In this document: in pieces, positions 1 to 10,083 of the stretch
Layout of the letters: each line of letters begins with the position of its first letter
How positions within the stretch are numbered: the first letter of the stretch is position 1
DNA from: Pectobacterium araliae
GTDB taxonomy: Bacteria > Pseudomonadota > Gammaproteobacteria > Enterobacterales > Enterobacteriaceae
Reading direction: 5' to 3'
Assembly (NCBI RefSeq): GCF_037076465.1
Contig: NZ_AP028908.1
Location: 1,612,001 to 1,676,000, forward strand
Length of the DNA: 64,000 bases
Made by a program: the position numbers and the translations under genes
Notes under the pieces: generated by a model
The model's database searches: none
What the model was told of the DNA's origin: nothing
The model's input: only the letters and a program-made list of their open reading frames with translations

Positions 1-689
1 CGCAGAAGGAAGAATGTCAGAAGCGTTAGAATGGTGGCCAGAGCGAAACTGCTCCCCATCAATGAATACCCGAGTAGCGCATTTTTATGTGCAGTTTCGT
101 TTAATTCTTTCGCTCTCTGCGTACGGTAAGCGACAGCTTCGAGTAGAAATTTGTTGTAGGCTGAATCTAAAATACGGGTTTCTTCGGATTCAAGGGTGAT
201 GACTTCTTCAAACAGCCCTTGCTTTGCCGCAGTGAGCATTAACATAAGGCCTTGATTGACATATGCGTCATAGGATTTGCGTAGATCGCTGTCCAATGCC
301 ATATCCTGAGGTGTTTTAACCGGACGCTCTTCATAGATAAGGAATGCTTTTTTTGACTGTTCCAGGCGTTGTTCAGCCTGCTTCAGGTTGTCATTAAAGA
401 CCTGAGAGTCGCCAATGCGTGCTGCTGCTGCTGCCTGGATTAGCAACAGACGGGCAGTGCGAAGGTGGTTAGAACTGTTTGAAATTCCCATTCGGGTATC
501 GATTTCTTGTGTAACGTCATCTAATGATTGATTGCTGCTTTGTAAAAAATAGCTGGATGTGCTGATAGATGCTGCAAATAGCAGCATAATACCACCCAGA
601 ATAATGATGAATAAGGGAACTAGCCGTAAATTGCTCAGCATGCCAGCCTCGACGTGCTGCTCAGACTTTGAAGTTATTGTCATATCCAT
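1..689 (-). CDS. Methyl-accepting chemotaxis protein, N-terminal part (partial)
   Basis: The gene runs off the left edge. The visible minus-strand frame has a short basic N-terminus, a first membrane helix (about residues 19-40, rich in L/I/G), and then a helical periplasmic region of about 150 residues with the look of a Tar/Tsr-type four-helix ligand domain. A second hydrophobic stretch (ALLGYSLMGSSFALATILTL) begins close to the edge. HAMP and signalling domains would lie outside the window. Two in-frame ATGs (689 and 683) are possible starts. A sigma-28 promoter lies about 115 bp upstream, which fits a class 3 receptor gene. Such receptors span the inner membrane and control CheA through CheW. 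The ligand cannot be read from the sequence. Confidence 0.85.
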   Translation of the reverse strand, partial: MDMTITSKSEQHVEAGMLSNLRLVPLFIIILGGIMLLFAASISTSSYFLQSSNQSLDDVTQEIDTRMGISNSSNHLRTARLLLIQAAAAARIGDSQVFNDNLKQAEQRLEQSKKAFLIYEERPVKTPQDMALDSDLRKSYDAYVNQGLMLMLTAAKQGLFEEVITLESEETRILDSAYNKFLLEAVAYRTQRAKELNETAHKNALLGYSLMGSSFALATILTLLTFFLL

Positions 690-802
690 CCACTCATTCT
701 CAGGAAATTATGATTTACCATGCCACTCGCGGCGGCATTAGCGTTTAGGTTTTAGTGTCTACATTAATGACAATCCATTAGCTAAACAACCAATGTAAAA
801 GA

Positions 803-829
803 TAATCGGCATATATTGAGAAACCTTAA
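803..829 (-). promoter_or_regulatory. Sigma-28 (FliA) class 3 promoter for the chemoreceptor
   Basis: On the minus strand the sequence reads TTAAGGTT-N11-GCCGATTA, against the consensus TAAAGTTT-N11-GCCGATAA. The spacer is exactly 11 bp. The promoter points at the receptor gene starting at 689. The rest of the 690-998 gap is AT-rich and holds only a 7-bp inverted repeat (ATCACGT at 850-856, ACGTGAT at 886-892). I see no convincing promoter there for the rightward permease gene. Confidence 0.75.
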
Positions 830-998
830 TCAAATTCGATGCGATCCCGATCACGTTTTTAACGCTTTAAAAAGAAAAGAAAATTACGTGATGTGAAATC
901 ATACAATTGATAATAAAAAACGAAGAGTCTGACACACTAACTTTATTTATTTGTACTTCAACGCTATTGTGTGGAGTCTATCTTCGGAGGGATTTTTC

Positions 999-1925
999 TT
1001 GGAAAAGCAGACGCATTTTTTTTCTGATAAAAAAATTGTTTTTTTTATCGCCACATTATGTTGTTTACTATGGGGGAGTGCTTATCCTGCCATTAAAAAT
1101 GGCTATGAGCTGTTTCACATTGCGGATAATGATATTCCTGGGAAACTTGTTTTTGCGGGTTACCGTTTCGCGTTTGCTGGCCTGTTACTGTTGGGGCTCG
1201 CGATGCTAAGTGGTCGGTCTATCGGGCGCTTTCAACCGGGGCAGTTAGCTCAACTGACAATCTTGGGAACATTTCAAACATCATTGCAGTATGTTTTTTT
1301 CTATATCGGTCTGGCATATACCACGGGTGTTAAAGGTTCAATTATGAACGCAACCAGTACTTTTTTCAGTGTACTGTTTGCTCATTATCTATACAGGAAT
1401 GATAAGCTAAACCTCAATAAGTTAACTGGTTGTATATTAGGATTCGCTGGTGTAATGGCCGTAAATATTAGCAGTAATGAAATGAGTATTGGTTTCACGC
1501 TGCTAGGTGATGGCTTCGTTGTTATTGCTGCATTTATTTTGTCTGCATCGACAATATATGGTAAGCGGATATCACAAACGATGGACCCAACTATTATGAC
1601 AGGTTATCAATTAGCGATTGGTGGCGTTATCTTAACGGTGTCAGGGTATTGTACAGGTGGATCGCTAGTTATACCCGATTGGAAAGCAGTGCTGATGCTT
1701 GGTTACCTTATTTTGCTATCTTCAATCGCTTTTTCATTATGGAGTCAATTGTTGAAATATAATCGGGTCGGTATGGTTGCACCATTTAATTTTCTCATTC
1801 CCGTATCCGGTACCGTATTGTCAGCGTTGTTTCTTAATGAAAGCATTCTGGAGTGGAAATATTTCTTTGCACTCATCTTGGTATGTTCTGGCATTTGGCT
1901 GGTTAATCGGGTTACGAAGGTGTGA
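999..1925 (+). CDS. DMT-superfamily (EamA-type) permease
   Basis: Multi-helix inner-membrane protein of about 308 residues with roughly ten hydrophobic segments, arranged as the two EamA repeats of the drug/metabolite transporter superfamily. The first helix carries the familiar LLWGSAYPAIK pattern. The frame is open from 951, but I chose the TTG at 999 because GGAGGG sits 8 bp ahead of it; the longer start has no ribosome site and puts a non-hydrophobic tail before helix 1. It is a single gene whose only neighbours are a divergent receptor gene and the flhDC control region, so it is probably not part of the flagellar system. Substrate unknown; export of metabolites or amino acids is usual for the family. 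Confidence 0.8.
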   Translation: MEKQTHFFSDKKIVFFIATLCCLLWGSAYPAIKNGYELFHIADNDIPGKLVFAGYRFAFAGLLLLGLAMLSGRSIGRFQPGQLAQLTILGTFQTSLQYVFFYIGLAYTTGVKGSIMNATSTFFSVLFAHYLYRNDKLNLNKLTGCILGFAGVMAVNISSNEMSIGFTLLGDGFVVIAAFILSASTIYGKRISQTMDPTIMTGYQLAIGGVILTVSGYCTGGSLVIPDWKAVLMLGYLILLSSIAFSLWSQLLKYNRVGMVAPFNFLIPVSGTVLSALFLNESILEWKYFFALILVCSGIWLVNRVTKV

Positions 1926-1927
1926 TC

Positions 1928-1962
1928 AGGAAATTATTTTTATTACAACCAGATAATTTCCT
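1928..1962 (+). terminator. Possible terminator hairpin of the permease gene
   Basis: AGGAAATTAT and ATAATTTCCT form a perfect 10-bp inverted repeat with a 15-nt loop, starting 3 bp after the stop codon. The stem is AT-rich and no T-run follows, so intrinsic termination would be weak; it may only be an mRNA 3' end hairpin. Confidence 0.35.
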
Positions 1963-1999
1963 AATGTTGCATTCTGAAATGTAATGCTTGAGATCGCGA

Positions 2000-2025
2000 A
2001 GGTCATGCTGTGCTTTGCATGACCT
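2000..2025. repeat. Perfect 9-bp hairpin AGGTCATGC / GCATGACCT
   Basis: Two 9-base arms match perfectly around an 8-nt loop. There is no T-run on either side, so it is not an obvious terminator. It lies about 600 bp upstream of flhD and could be an operator or an mRNA structure. Function unknown. Confidence 0.4.
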
Positions 2026-2291
2026 CATACCATAACAGTGCAATCAACCCATATCGTTGAGAGTTTTTTGGGGAAAAAGTGTAAGTTTTCATGAACGGTA
2101 TAAATTTAATGCACGGCGTGCATATCGGTTATGACGATATTTTTGTATATGCATCATTTACATAGCAAGCGAATTGTTTCTTTTTATTATATCCATACTT
2201 TTTTTGTAACGCTTACTGTGCATTTTGAGTGTAAAAATAAGCATGAAAGTGATCTGACCAGATACGGCTTAGTTCATAATGTTTTCATTTA

Positions 2292-2307
2292 TGTGATCTG
2301 GATCACA
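2292..2307. promoter_or_regulatory. cAMP-CRP binding site upstream of flhDC
   Basis: TGTGA-TCTGGA-TCACA matches both half-sites of the CRP consensus perfectly, and the flanks (TTA...TAA) extend the symmetry. It lies about 330 bp ahead of flhD. In E. coli flhDC is activated by cAMP-CRP; the same role is inferred here. The exact promoter it serves was not located. Confidence 0.75.
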
Positions 2308-2604
2308 TAATGGCTAGAATTCTTCTTCAGTTGCGTTGTATGTGCTACGGATTAGGCGGTACAGTTGCGCTGTTTTAGGATTAATCCTATGCTCTTGGTC
2401 GGGTAAGTCTTCATCGAAGGATCAGGAAAGCAGCGGATGAACGGATTCTCCGCGTGATGCGCAAAATTGGCTAAGGTTGGCAAGTAGCGATTGCCCGAAT
2501 AAGAAATGATGAAGTAGTAACTTGCAGTATCTGGCACCGATAGTTTTTTATGCCATCAATGGAGAGTGATTTTCGAATTGGGCGATATGGTCTATCACCT
2601 AACT

Positions 2605-2619
2605 TATGTTTTAAACATA
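2605..2619. repeat. Palindrome TATGTTT-T-AAACATA ahead of flhD
   Basis: Seven-base arms around one central T, ending 11 bp before the flhD ATG. It could be an operator or a small mRNA hairpin near the ribosome site. No known binding protein is evident. Confidence 0.35.
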
Positions 2620-2629
2620 GCCTGTCGGG

Positions 2630-2989
2630 ATGGGAAATATGGGTACCTCTGAATTACTCAAACACATTTATGACATTAATCTGTCTTATTTGTTACTGGC
2701 GCAACGCTTAATTAATGATGAAAAAGCTTCTGCGATGTTTCGTCTAGGAATCAATGATGAGATGGCAGATATCTTGATGCAATTGACTCTGCCGCAGATG
2801 GTGAAACTGGCAGAAACTAACCAGTTGATATGCCATTTTCGTTTTAACGATCACAATACAATCAAAGTGTTGACTCAGGAGTCGCGTGTGGATGATTTAC
2901 AGCAAATTCATACTGGGATTTTGTTGTCGAGCCACTTATTACAACAGTTAACTTCGAAAGAAGAAAACCTGCCTAAGAAAAGGGCATAA
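2630..2989 (+). CDS. flhD: Flagellar master regulator subunit FlhD
   Basis: FlhD forms the FlhD4C2 complex with FlhC, the class 1 activator of flagellar class 2 promoters. The protein (119 residues) matches enterobacterial FlhD from [19 protein letters not shown] to the C-terminal KKRA, including [15 protein letters not shown] and [13 protein letters not shown]. Two starts are possible, ATG at 2630 and ATG at 2639; E. coli FlhD begins with MHTSELL, so 2639 would give the closer length. It is followed 3 bp later by flhC, so the two are co-transcribed and probably translationally coupled. Confidence 0.97.
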   Translation: MGNMGTSELLKHIYDINLSYLLLAQRLINDEKASAMFRLGINDEMADILMQLTLPQMVKLAETNQLICHFRFNDHNTIKVLTQESRVDDLQQIHTGILLSSHLLQQLTSKEENLPKKRA

Positions 2990-2992
2990 GTG

Positions 2993-3571
2993 ATGGCGGA
3001 GAAAAGTATTGTTCAGGAAGCGAAAGATATCCAGTTGGCGATGGAGCTCATTTCGCTTGGTGCTCGTTTACAGATGTTAGAAAGTGAGACTCAGCTAAGT
3101 CGCGGGCGTTTGATCAAGCTGTATAAAGAACTTAGAGGAAGCCCGCCACCAAAGGGAATGTTACCTTTTTCAACGGATTGGTTTATGACTTGGGAACAGA
3201 ATATTCATTCATCAATGTTTTACAACGCTTACAATTTTTTAATTAAAAATGGGCCGTGTAGCGGTGTTGAAGCAGTCATTAAATCTTATCGATTGTACTT
3301 GGAACAGTGTGCACCTCAGAGTGATTCTCCACTGTTGGCATTGACTCGGGCTTGGACATTAGTCCGGTTTGTTGACAGCGGTATGCTGCAACTGTCGTCA
3401 TGTAATTGCTGTAAAGGGATGTTTATTACTCACGCTCATCAGCCTAAAAACAGTTTTGTTTGTAGTTTATGCCAACCGCCTTCCAGAGCGGTAAAAAGGC
3501 GTAAACTTTCGCAAAATCTTGCCGATATAATACCTCAACTGCTGGATGAACAGGTAAAACACGCAGTCTGA
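2993..3571 (+). CDS. flhC: Flagellar master regulator subunit FlhC
   Basis: DNA-binding partner of FlhD in the FlhD4C2 class 1 activator. The 192-residue protein starts [10 protein letters not shown] as in E. coli; the ATG at 2993 is preferred over the GTG at 2990 on that basis. Cysteines C137, C140, C157 and C160 match the zinc-binding positions of the family. The gene follows flhD by 3 bp. A clear intrinsic terminator downstream separates it from motA. Confidence 0.97.
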   Translation: MAEKSIVQEAKDIQLAMELISLGARLQMLESETQLSRGRLIKLYKELRGSPPPKGMLPFSTDWFMTWEQNIHSSMFYNAYNFLIKNGPCSGVEAVIKSYRLYLEQCAPQSDSPLLALTRAWTLVRFVDSGMLQLSSCNCCKGMFITHAHQPKNSFVCSLCQPPSRAVKRRKLSQNLADIIPQLLDEQVKHAV

Positions 3572-3593
3572 GCCTGTAGCGCGATTTGTGAAT

Positions 3594-3631
3594 CTATCAC
3601 TGTTGGTTGTGAAAGCAGTGATAGGTTTTTT
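3594..3631 (+). terminator. Intrinsic terminator after flhDC
   Basis: CTATCACTG and CAGTGATAG form a perfect 9-bp stem (3594-3602 and 3616-3624), followed by GTTTTTT. It lies 22 bp after the flhC stop and should limit read-through from flhDC into motA. Confidence 0.85.
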
Positions 3632-3707
3632 CCTCAAGAACGTCTTGGCTATGGCTCCGCAGTTTTATCTCACCTTCCGCCCACCTTTTTTATTATAAGG
3701 ATTTCTT

Positions 3708-4595
3708 GTGCTGGTTATATTGGGTTATATCGTAATTGTGGCCTCGATACTCGGCGGTTATCTCATGGTCGGTGGGACCTTGGGTGCGCTTTATCAGCCT
3801 GCGGAGTTACTGATTATCGGTGGTGCTGCGCTGGGCGCTTTCATTGTCGGCAACAATGGAAAGGCGATAAAAGCAACACTGCGAGCGTTACCTCTTTTGG
3901 TCAAAGGTTCCAAGTACAATAAAGCGTTGTATATGGATCTTATGGCCTTGCTCTTTCGTGTGATGGCCAAATCTCGTCAGCAAGGGATGCTTTCGTTGGA
4001 GTTTGATATTGATAATCCTCGCGATAGCGAGATCTTCTCAAGCTATCCGAACATCCTTTCCGACAACAATATTGTTGAATTTATCACCGATTATTTACGT
4101 TTGATGGTCAGTGGTAACATGAATGCGTTTGAGATTGAAACGTTGATGGACGAAGAGATCGAAACGATTGAACATGAAAGTGAAGTACCCGCAAGTAGTT
4201 TGACAATGATGGGCGACGGCCTCCCCGCATTTGGTATTGTCGCTGCAGTTATGGGGGTTGTTCACTCATTAGCTTATGTTGACCGACCTGCCGCTGAGCT
4301 AGGGATGATGATTGCCCATGCCATGGTGGGAACTTTTCTTGGTATCCTACTGGCTTACGGTTTCGTCTCTCCATTAGCAGCCTTACTGCGTCAAAAAAAT
4401 GCAGAAAAAATCAAGATATTGCAGTGTGTTAAAGTGACTTTACTGTCGAGTCTTAATGGCTATGCACCGCAGATTGCTGTGGAGTTTGGACGTAAAACGC
4501 TGTACTCAACGGAGCGGCCTTCTTTTACCGAATTGGAAGAACATATTCGTCGTGTAAAATCGCCGACCCAGCAAGCGTCGGATAGTAACGCATGA
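3708..4595 (+). CDS. motA: Flagellar stator protein MotA
   Basis: Inner-membrane stator subunit; with MotB it conducts protons and pushes on FliG to turn the rotor. The 295-residue protein keeps the cytoplasmic rotor-contact residues R90 and E98 and the channel prolines P173 and P222, at the same positions as in E. coli. Four membrane helices are visible (about 2-21, 34-50, 170-190, 203-223). The start is a GTG preceded by AAGGA. It overlaps motB by 4 bp (ATGA). A class 3 promoter is expected in 3632-3707, but I see only a poor match (TCAAGAAC-N11-GGCTCCGC). Confidence 0.97.
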   Translation: MLVILGYIVIVASILGGYLMVGGTLGALYQPAELLIIGGAALGAFIVGNNGKAIKATLRALPLLVKGSKYNKALYMDLMALLFRVMAKSRQQGMLSLEFDIDNPRDSEIFSSYPNILSDNNIVEFITDYLRLMVSGNMNAFEIETLMDEEIETIEHESEVPASSLTMMGDGLPAFGIVAAVMGVVHSLAYVDRPAAELGMMIAHAMVGTFLGILLAYGFVSPLAALLRQKNAEKIKILQCVKVTLLSSLNGYAPQIAVEFGRKTLYSTERPSFTELEEHIRRVKSPTQQASDSNA

Positions 4596-5644
4596 AACAT
4601 CAGCATCCCATTATTCGCAAAAAGCGCAAATCCGGGCATGGGGGTCACCATGGTGGCTCTTGGAAGATTGCCTACGCTGACTTTATGACAGCAATGATGG
4701 CATTGTTTCTGGTTATGTGGCTCATCGCCATCTCTACACCTATGCAGTTGGCCCAAATCGCGGAGTATTTTCGTACCCCTTTAAAGGTTGCATTAACTTC
4801 AGGCTCTAAATCAAGCGACAGTTCCAGCCCAATCCCTGGTGGGGGAAATGATCCAACTCAACAAGATGGTGAAGTGAAGAAAGACATCAAAATAGATAGC
4901 GTAGAAAAGAAACTTGATCAGGCTAGACTTAACAAACTGCGTGAGCGCCTGGATCAGTTAATTGAGGCAGATCCCCGATTACGCGCACTCCGTCCACATT
5001 TGCTAATTGAGATGATTGAGGAAGGGTTGCGTATCCAAATCATTGATAGCCAAAATCGCCCTATGTTTAAAACCGGGAGTGCACAGGTTGAGCCTTATAT
5101 GCGGGATATTCTGCGTGCGATAGCCCCTATTTTGAATGACTTTCCCAATAAACTGAGTATTTCAGGTCATACCGATGATGTTCAGTATACGACAGGGGAA
5201 CGCGGTTATAGCAACTGGGAATTATCTGCTGATCGCGCCAATGCATCACGCCGAGAGCTGATTTTCGGTGGTTTGTCTGATGGAAAAGTTCTGCGCGTTG
5301 TGGGCATGGCTGCGACAATGAGCCTCAAACAAGCGACAAGCGGAAATGATGCGATTAATCGACGTATCAGCCTCTTGGTACTGAGCAAACAAGCTCAGAA
5401 GGATATTGAAGAAGAAAATGCAGAAAGCTCTGCTGTAAATATAGATAAAGCAGAAAATTTACAAAATATGGGGTTGGATAAGCCTAAACCTACCACGCCG
5501 ACTGCCGAAAATAGTGATAACAATACGGGTGAAAGTGGTGAGGCATTGCCACAACCAACAAATGGAGTTCCTGCTCCAGAGCGTCAACAGCCAACTACTG
5601 CGTTGCCTGCTGCGCCGGATAGCCAGGCGACGCCTTCTCAATAA
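4592..5644 (+). CDS. motB: Flagellar stator protein MotB
   Basis: Partner of MotA; it anchors the stator to peptidoglycan and carries the proton-accepting aspartate. A basic N-terminus is followed by one membrane helix (about 29-49) with D30 in [17 protein letters not shown], equivalent to D32 of E. coli MotB. The OmpA-like peptidoglycan-binding domain covers about residues 145-270 ([25 protein letters not shown]). The last 60 residues are a low-complexity Pro/Thr/Asn-rich tail. It overlaps motA by 4 bp and is followed 27 bp later by cheA. Confidence 0.97.
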   Translation: MKHQHPIIRKKRKSGHGGHHGGSWKIAYADFMTAMMALFLVMWLIAISTPMQLAQIAEYFRTPLKVALTSGSKSSDSSSPIPGGGNDPTQQDGEVKKDIKIDSVEKKLDQARLNKLRERLDQLIEADPRLRALRPHLLIEMIEEGLRIQIIDSQNRPMFKTGSAQVEPYMRDILRAIAPILNDFPNKLSISGHTDDVQYTTGERGYSNWELSADRANASRRELIFGGLSDGKVLRVVGMAATMSLKQATSGNDAINRRISLLVLSKQAQKDIEEENAESSAVNIDKAENLQNMGLDKPKPTTPTAENSDNNTGESGEALPQPTNGVPAPERQQPTTALPAAPDSQATPSQ

Positions 5645-5671
5645 GTCGCGATTCACAGCTGAGGTGACCAC

Positions 5672-7669
5672 GTGAGCATGGACATGAGTGCTTTCTATCA
5701 AACTTTCTTTGATGAAGCAGATGAATTACTGGCAGATATGGAACAACATTTATTGTTGTTGGATCCTTCAGAGCCTGATATCGAACAATTGAATGCGATT
5801 TTCCGTGCAGCTCACTCCATAAAAGGAGGTGCGGGTACGTTCGGTTTTAAAATATTGCAGGAAACTACGCACCTTTTAGAAAATCTACTCGATGGGGCAA
5901 GACGTAGTGAAATGCGTCTTAGCACTGATATCATTAACTTGTTTCTGGAAACAAAAGACATCATGCAGGATCAGTTGGACGCTTATAAAACCGCACAGGA
6001 ACCCAATGCTGAGAGCTTTGAGTACATCTGTCAGGCTCTGCGCCAGCTCGCACTGGAGTCTAAAGCAGATGGCGACACAACCCAGTCTGACACATCGTCT
6101 ACAACCCCGCACTCTGTCAGCCCTGTAAGTAAAGGTGAAATGCGTATCGCATTAACCGGCCTGAAATCTCAGGAAATACCTCAGATGCTGGAAGAACTTG
6201 GTAATCTGGGAACCGTTAAAGACGCTCACCAGACTGACACTAGCGTAGAGGTGACATTAGTCACTTCTGAAAGTGAAGACGATATTAGTGCTGTGCTGTG
6301 TTTTGTTCTTGAGCCAGAGCAAATCAGTTTCAAGTCGGCCGTAGCCAGTCAACCCGTTGTCGCTGAGATCGCAGAGACGTTAACTGTTGTTGAAGCACCC
6401 GTTGTGCCAATAGCACCGTCGGCGCCCGTTGCAGCAAAACCGCACTCTGCCCCGGAAAATGGAAAAAATAAAGCAAAAACCGGTGATACCAGTATTCGTG
6501 TAGCGGTTGAGAAAGTTGACCAACTTATCAACCTTGTTGGTGAGTTAGTGATTACGCAATCTATGCTGGCACAGCGCTCAAGTGAGCTTGACCCTGTGGC
6601 GCACGGCGATCTGCTCAATAGCATGGGACAGTTGGAACGCAACGCCCGCGACCTGCAAGAGTCGGTTATGTCCATTCGTATGATGCCAATGGAATATGTA
6701 TTTAGTCGTTTCCCTCGTTTGGTGCGTGATTTGGCTGCCAAGTTGGATAAGCAGGTTGAGCTAACGCTGATGGGGAGTTCGACCGAATTGGATAAGAGTT
6801 TGATCGAACGTATTATTGATCCTCTGACACACTTGGTGCGCAACAGCCTTGATCACGGTATTGAGTCTCCAGATAAACGCGTTGCTGCCGGTAAGTCTGC
6901 CGTGGGTAACCTGACGCTTTCTGCGGAACATCAAGGCGGTAACATCTGCATTGAAGTTATCGACGATGGGGCAGGGCTTAACCGTGAAAAAATTCTTGCC
7001 AAAGCCCTGTCTCAAGGGTTGGCAGTGAGCGATGCCATGTCTGATGAAGAAGTGGGCATGTTGATTTTTGCTCCTGGCTTCTCTACCGCAGAGAAGGTCA
7101 CAGACGTTTCTGGCCGTGGTGTCGGCATGGATGTCGTGAAGCGAAATATCCAGGAAATGGGGGGACATGTCGAAATCCACTTCCAGGCTGGAAAAGGTAC
7201 AACGATAAGAATCTTGTTACCATTAACGCTGGCCATCCTTGATGGTATGTCCGTTAAAGTTAACAATGAAGTCTTTATCCTACCACTTAACGCCGTGATG
7301 GAATCTTTGCAACCTCAGTCCGAAGACCTGTACCCGCTAGCGGGGGGGGAGCGTGTGCTACAAGTTCGTGGTGAATATTTACCTCTCGTTGAACTATTCC
7401 ATATCTTTGATGTGGACGGCGCTAAAACGGATGCTACTCAGGGTATAGTCGTTATTCTACAAAGCGCAGGTCGACGTTATGCCTTGTTGGTCGATCAGTT
7501 GATTGGACAACATCAAGTCGTCGTCAAAAACTTGGAAAGTAATTATCGCAAGGTACCAGGCGTTTCAGCCGCTACCATTCTTGGTGATGGTAGCGTTGCG
7601 CTGATTGTGGATGTTTCAGCGTTGCAAGCGCTTAATCGTGAAAAGCGTGTGGTTGAAACTGCTGCTTAA
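5672..7669 (+). CDS. cheA: Chemotaxis histidine kinase CheA
   Basis: Cytoplasmic kinase that autophosphorylates under receptor control and passes phosphate to CheY and CheB. Domains in order: P1 with phosphorylation site H48 (AAHSIKGGAGTFGF), P2 (about 155-230), a Pro/Ala linker (about 235-265), dimerisation P3, ATPase P4 with N-box LVRNSLDHGIE and G-boxes (DDGAGLN, GRGVGMDVV), and CheW-like P5. The GTG start gives MSMDMSAFYQ, as in E. coli. Met98 is kept, so the short form CheA-S could also be made. The 665 residues are full length. It sits between motB and cheW in one likely operon. Confidence 0.97.
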   Translation: MSMDMSAFYQTFFDEADELLADMEQHLLLLDPSEPDIEQLNAIFRAAHSIKGGAGTFGFKILQETTHLLENLLDGARRSEMRLSTDIINLFLETKDIMQDQLDAYKTAQEPNAESFEYICQALRQLALESKADGDTTQSDTSSTTPHSVSPVSKGEMRIALTGLKSQEIPQMLEELGNLGTVKDAHQTDTSVEVTLVTSESEDDISAVLCFVLEPEQISFKSAVASQPVVAEIAETLTVVEAPVVPIAPSAPVAAKPHSAPENGKNKAKTGDTSIRVAVEKVDQLINLVGELVITQSMLAQRSSELDPVAHGDLLNSMGQLERNARDLQESVMSIRMMPMEYVFSRFPRLVRDLAAKLDKQVELTLMGSSTELDKSLIERIIDPLTHLVRNSLDHGIESPDKRVAAGKSAVGNLTLSAEHQGGNICIEVIDDGAGLNREKILAKALSQGLAVSDAMSDEEVGMLIFAPGFSTAEKVTDVSGRGVGMDVVKRNIQEMGGHVEIHFQAGKGTTIRILLPLTLAILDGMSVKVNNEVFILPLNAVMESLQPQSEDLYPLAGGERVLQVRGEYLPLVELFHIFDVDGAKTDATQGIVVILQSAGRRYALLVDQLIGQHQVVVKNLESNYRKVPGVSAATILGDGSVALIVDVSALQALNREKRVVETAA

Positions 7670-7700
7670 TAAAACAGATCGTTAATAAAGGGTGGAAAAC

Positions 7701-8198
7701 ATGACTGGACTTGCAAGCGTCACCAAATTAACTGGCGAAACCGTGGGACAGGAATTCCTGATTTTTACGCTGGGTGACGAAGAGTACGGCGTTGATATTT
7801 TAAAAGTACAAGAAATTCGCGGTTATGATCAAGTAACACGTATTGCCAATACACCTTCTTTTATTAAGGGTGTGACCAATCTACGTGGTGTTATTGTCCC
7901 TATCGTTGACTTGCGCATTAAATTTGCCAAGCAAGATGTTGAATATGATGACAACACAGTTGTTATTGTTCTGAACCTTGGCCAGCGTGTTGTCGGCATC
8001 GTTGTCGATGGTGTGTCTGATGTATTGTCATTGACAGCAGATCAAATTCGACCAGCACCAGAATTTGCCGTAACACTGTCAACAGAGTACCTGACTGGTT
8101 TGGGTTCTCTGGGTGAGAGAATGCTGATTTTGGTTGATATTGAAAAACTGTTGAGCAGCGAAGAAATGGCGCTGGTTGATAGCGTATTGAAAGTCTAA
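7701..8198 (+). CDS. cheW: Chemotaxis coupling protein CheW
   Basis: Adaptor that links receptors to CheA in the polar signalling array. The 165-residue protein is a single CheW domain and resembles E. coli CheW nearly end to end ([35 protein letters not shown]). I start it at the ATG at 7701, with AAAGGGTGG just upstream; an in-frame GTG at 7692 lies inside that ribosome site. It follows cheA by 31 bp. A GAAA-capped hairpin lies 14 bp after the stop. Confidence 0.97.
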   Translation: MTGLASVTKLTGETVGQEFLIFTLGDEEYGVDILKVQEIRGYDQVTRIANTPSFIKGVTNLRGVIVPIVDLRIKFAKQDVEYDDNTVVIVLNLGQRVVGIVVDGVSDVLSLTADQIRPAPEFAVTLSTEYLTGLGSLGERMLILVDIEKLLSSEEMALVDSVLKV

Positions 8199-8212
8199 TT
8201 CATCGGCCTTCA

Positions 8213-8232
8213 GGGGCTACGAAAGTGGCCCC
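8213..8232 (+). terminator. GAAA-capped hairpin after cheW
   Basis: GGGGCTAC-GAAA-GTGGCCCC forms an 8-bp GC-rich stem with a GNRA tetraloop. It is followed by GAAAATCTT rather than a clean T-run, so it may attenuate or stabilise the mRNA end rather than fully terminate. Confidence 0.5.
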
Positions 8233-8274
8233 GAAAATCTTCCTTAGCCATATCCTTGTCAGTTCAGAAATTCG

Positions 8275-8301
8275 TAAAGATATCCAGAATAATGCCGATA
8301 T
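8275..8301 (+). promoter_or_regulatory. Sigma-28 (FliA) class 3 promoter for the chemoreceptor
   Basis: TAAAGATA-N11-GCCGATAT matches the FliA consensus with exact spacing. It lies 33 bp ahead of the ATG at 8334 and inside the longer open frame that begins at 8256, which shows that the longer frame is not the coding start. Confidence 0.85.
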
Positions 8302-8333
8302 CATCGGTGGTTGGTCTACTCAAAAGGCGTTGT

Positions 8334-10019
8334 ATGTTTAACCGTATAAAAGTTGTCACAGGTTTGATGCTTGTGCTGGTGTTGTTTGGAGCCCTTCAGC
8401 TTATTTCTGGTGGTTTATTTTTTAATGCATTAAAAAATGATAAGGATATCTTCAGCTCAACGCAGGTTATTAACCAGAAGCGTTCTGAACTGGATTCAGC
8501 ATGGTCATATTTGTTACAGACCCGCAATACACTTAACCGTGCTGGCACGCGTTTTGCCCTTGATGTCAGTGGTACGGGCACGGGGGCCGGGGGGAAAGAG
8601 CTTTTGGCTTCTGCTCAAAAGCAACTGTCTGTAGCAAACGATTTTTTCTCACAGTATGAGAAAGTGCCGCAGGATTCACGTCAGGGTGAAAGTGTTGCTC
8701 GGAGCGTAAAAGAGAATTATGTTGCTCTGAATGGCGCGTTGATTGAATTAATTCAATTCTTGAACGCTGGGGAATTTAAGAAATTTATTGACCAGCCGAC
8801 ACAGCGTTTTCAGGATAACTTTGAAAAAGCGTATTACACCTATAAAGCCGAAAGTGACAAACTTTATCAGGCTGGCATAACTAAAAATGATGAGGCTTAC
8901 GATTCGGCACTTTGGATACTTGGCTTCATTACCGTGCTGGTTTTTGCGTTAGCCTTGATTTCGTGGATTGGTATTCAACAATTATTAATGAAGCCGCTAA
9001 ATAATATTGTTGAACATATTCGTCATATTGCGAAAGGTGATTTGACAAAGACGACCAATTTTCATAGCAGCAATGAGATGGGGATTCTCGCTGACAGTAT
9101 TCGTCATATGCAAAACGAGTTTGTTGCAACGGTCAGTGCGGTTCGACAAGGTGCTGATGCTATTTATACTGGTGCGACGGAAATAAGTGCCGGGAATAAC
9201 GATCTTTCATCGCGTACAGAACAACAGGCTGCTTCGTTAGAAGAAACGGCTGCCAGCATGGAGCAACTGACGGCAACGGTTAAACAGAATGCGGAAAATG
9301 CCCGCCAAGCCAGTCAGTTGGCACTAAGTGCGTCAGAGACTGCGCAGAAGGGCGGCAAGGTTGTCGATAATGTCGTCAAAACCATGCACAATATTGCTGG
9401 AAGTTCGAAAAAAATTGCCGATATTACTAGTGTGATTGATGGCATCGCTTTCCAAACCAATATCCTTGCGCTGAATGCGGCGGTTGAAGCTGCCAGAGCC
9501 GGGGAGCAGGGGCGTGGGTTTGCGGTTGTTGCAGGAGAAGTTCGCAATTTGGCACAGCGTAGTGCTCAGGCTGCGAAAGAAATCAAAAGTCTGATTGAAG
9601 ATTCAGTCAACCGAGTCGATGAAGGTTCTGTACTGGTTGAAAGTGCGGGCGAGACGATGGGAGAAATCGTCAGTGCAGTCACTCGTGTAACAGATATTAT
9701 GGGCGAAATTGCCTCGGCCTCTGATGAGCAAAGTAAAGGCATCGATCAGGTTGGCCAGGCGGTTACTGAAATGGATCGCGTAACGCAACAGAACGCCTCC
9801 TTGGTTGAAGAATCTGCTGCGGCTGCGGTTGCTTTGGAAGAGCAAGTTAAAGTGCTAAACCAAGCTGTTGCGGTATTCCGGCTGTCTGAAGATGTGAGTT
9901 CATTTAGAAGAACAACATCGGCAGCAATTGATCAAAAGCCTGCATTGTTGGCTCCATCAGCAAATGGTGGTAAGAAAGCGAAAGAAGGTTCTTCAACCGA
10001 TAATTGGGAAACGTTCTGA
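8334..10019 (+). CDS. Methyl-accepting chemotaxis protein ending in NWETF
   Basis: Full-length transmembrane chemoreceptor of 561 residues. A membrane helix (about 8-30) is followed by a periplasmic TarH-type ligand domain, a second helix (about 190-212), HAMP, and the long cytoplasmic coiled coil with methylation segments. The signalling tip ([20 protein letters not shown]) is conserved. The last five residues are NWETF, the pentapeptide that docks CheR and CheB on high-abundance receptors. The ATG at 8334 is chosen because a sigma-28 promoter lies just upstream and the N-terminus then matches Tsr/Tar ([15 protein letters not shown]). cheR and cheB follow downstream. The ligand is unknown. 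Confidence 0.95.
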   Translation: MFNRIKVVTGLMLVLVLFGALQLISGGLFFNALKNDKDIFSSTQVINQKRSELDSAWSYLLQTRNTLNRAGTRFALDVSGTGTGAGGKELLASAQKQLSVANDFFSQYEKVPQDSRQGESVARSVKENYVALNGALIELIQFLNAGEFKKFIDQPTQRFQDNFEKAYYTYKAESDKLYQAGITKNDEAYDSALWILGFITVLVFALALISWIGIQQLLMKPLNNIVEHIRHIAKGDLTKTTNFHSSNEMGILADSIRHMQNEFVATVSAVRQGADAIYTGATEISAGNNDLSSRTEQQAASLEETAASMEQLTATVKQNAENARQASQLALSASETAQKGGKVVDNVVKTMHNIAGSSKKIADITSVIDGIAFQTNILALNAAVEAARAGEQGRGFAVVAGEVRNLAQRSAQAAKEIKSLIEDSVNRVDEGSVLVESAGETMGEIVSAVTRVTDIMGEIASASDEQSKGIDQVGQAVTEMDRVTQQNASLVEESAAAAVALEEQVKVLNQAVAVFRLSEDVSSFRRTTSAAIDQKPALLAPSANGGKKAKEGSSTDNWETF

Positions 10020-10083
10020 TAAAAATCGTGGTATAGCGGCTATAAATAAGCCCAAGATGTAAAATATTTCTAGTAAGCCAATG

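Larger units (their letters stand above)
1926..2629. other. 704-bp flhDC control region without a gene
   Basis: No credible ORF. It holds an inverted repeat right after the permease stop (AGGAAATTAT 1928-1937, ATAATTTCCT 1953-1962), a perfect 9-bp hairpin (2000-2025), a perfect CRP site (2292-2307) and a short palindrome (2605-2619) just upstream of the flhD ribosome site. A long regulatory leader is normal for this master operon, which in related enterics integrates many signals. I could not place the transcription start. Confidence 0.6.

Noticed and set aside
8256..8333. Longer N-terminus for the chemoreceptor
   Set aside because: The sigma-28 promoter lies inside it, and the extra residues are not found in Tar/Tsr-type receptors.
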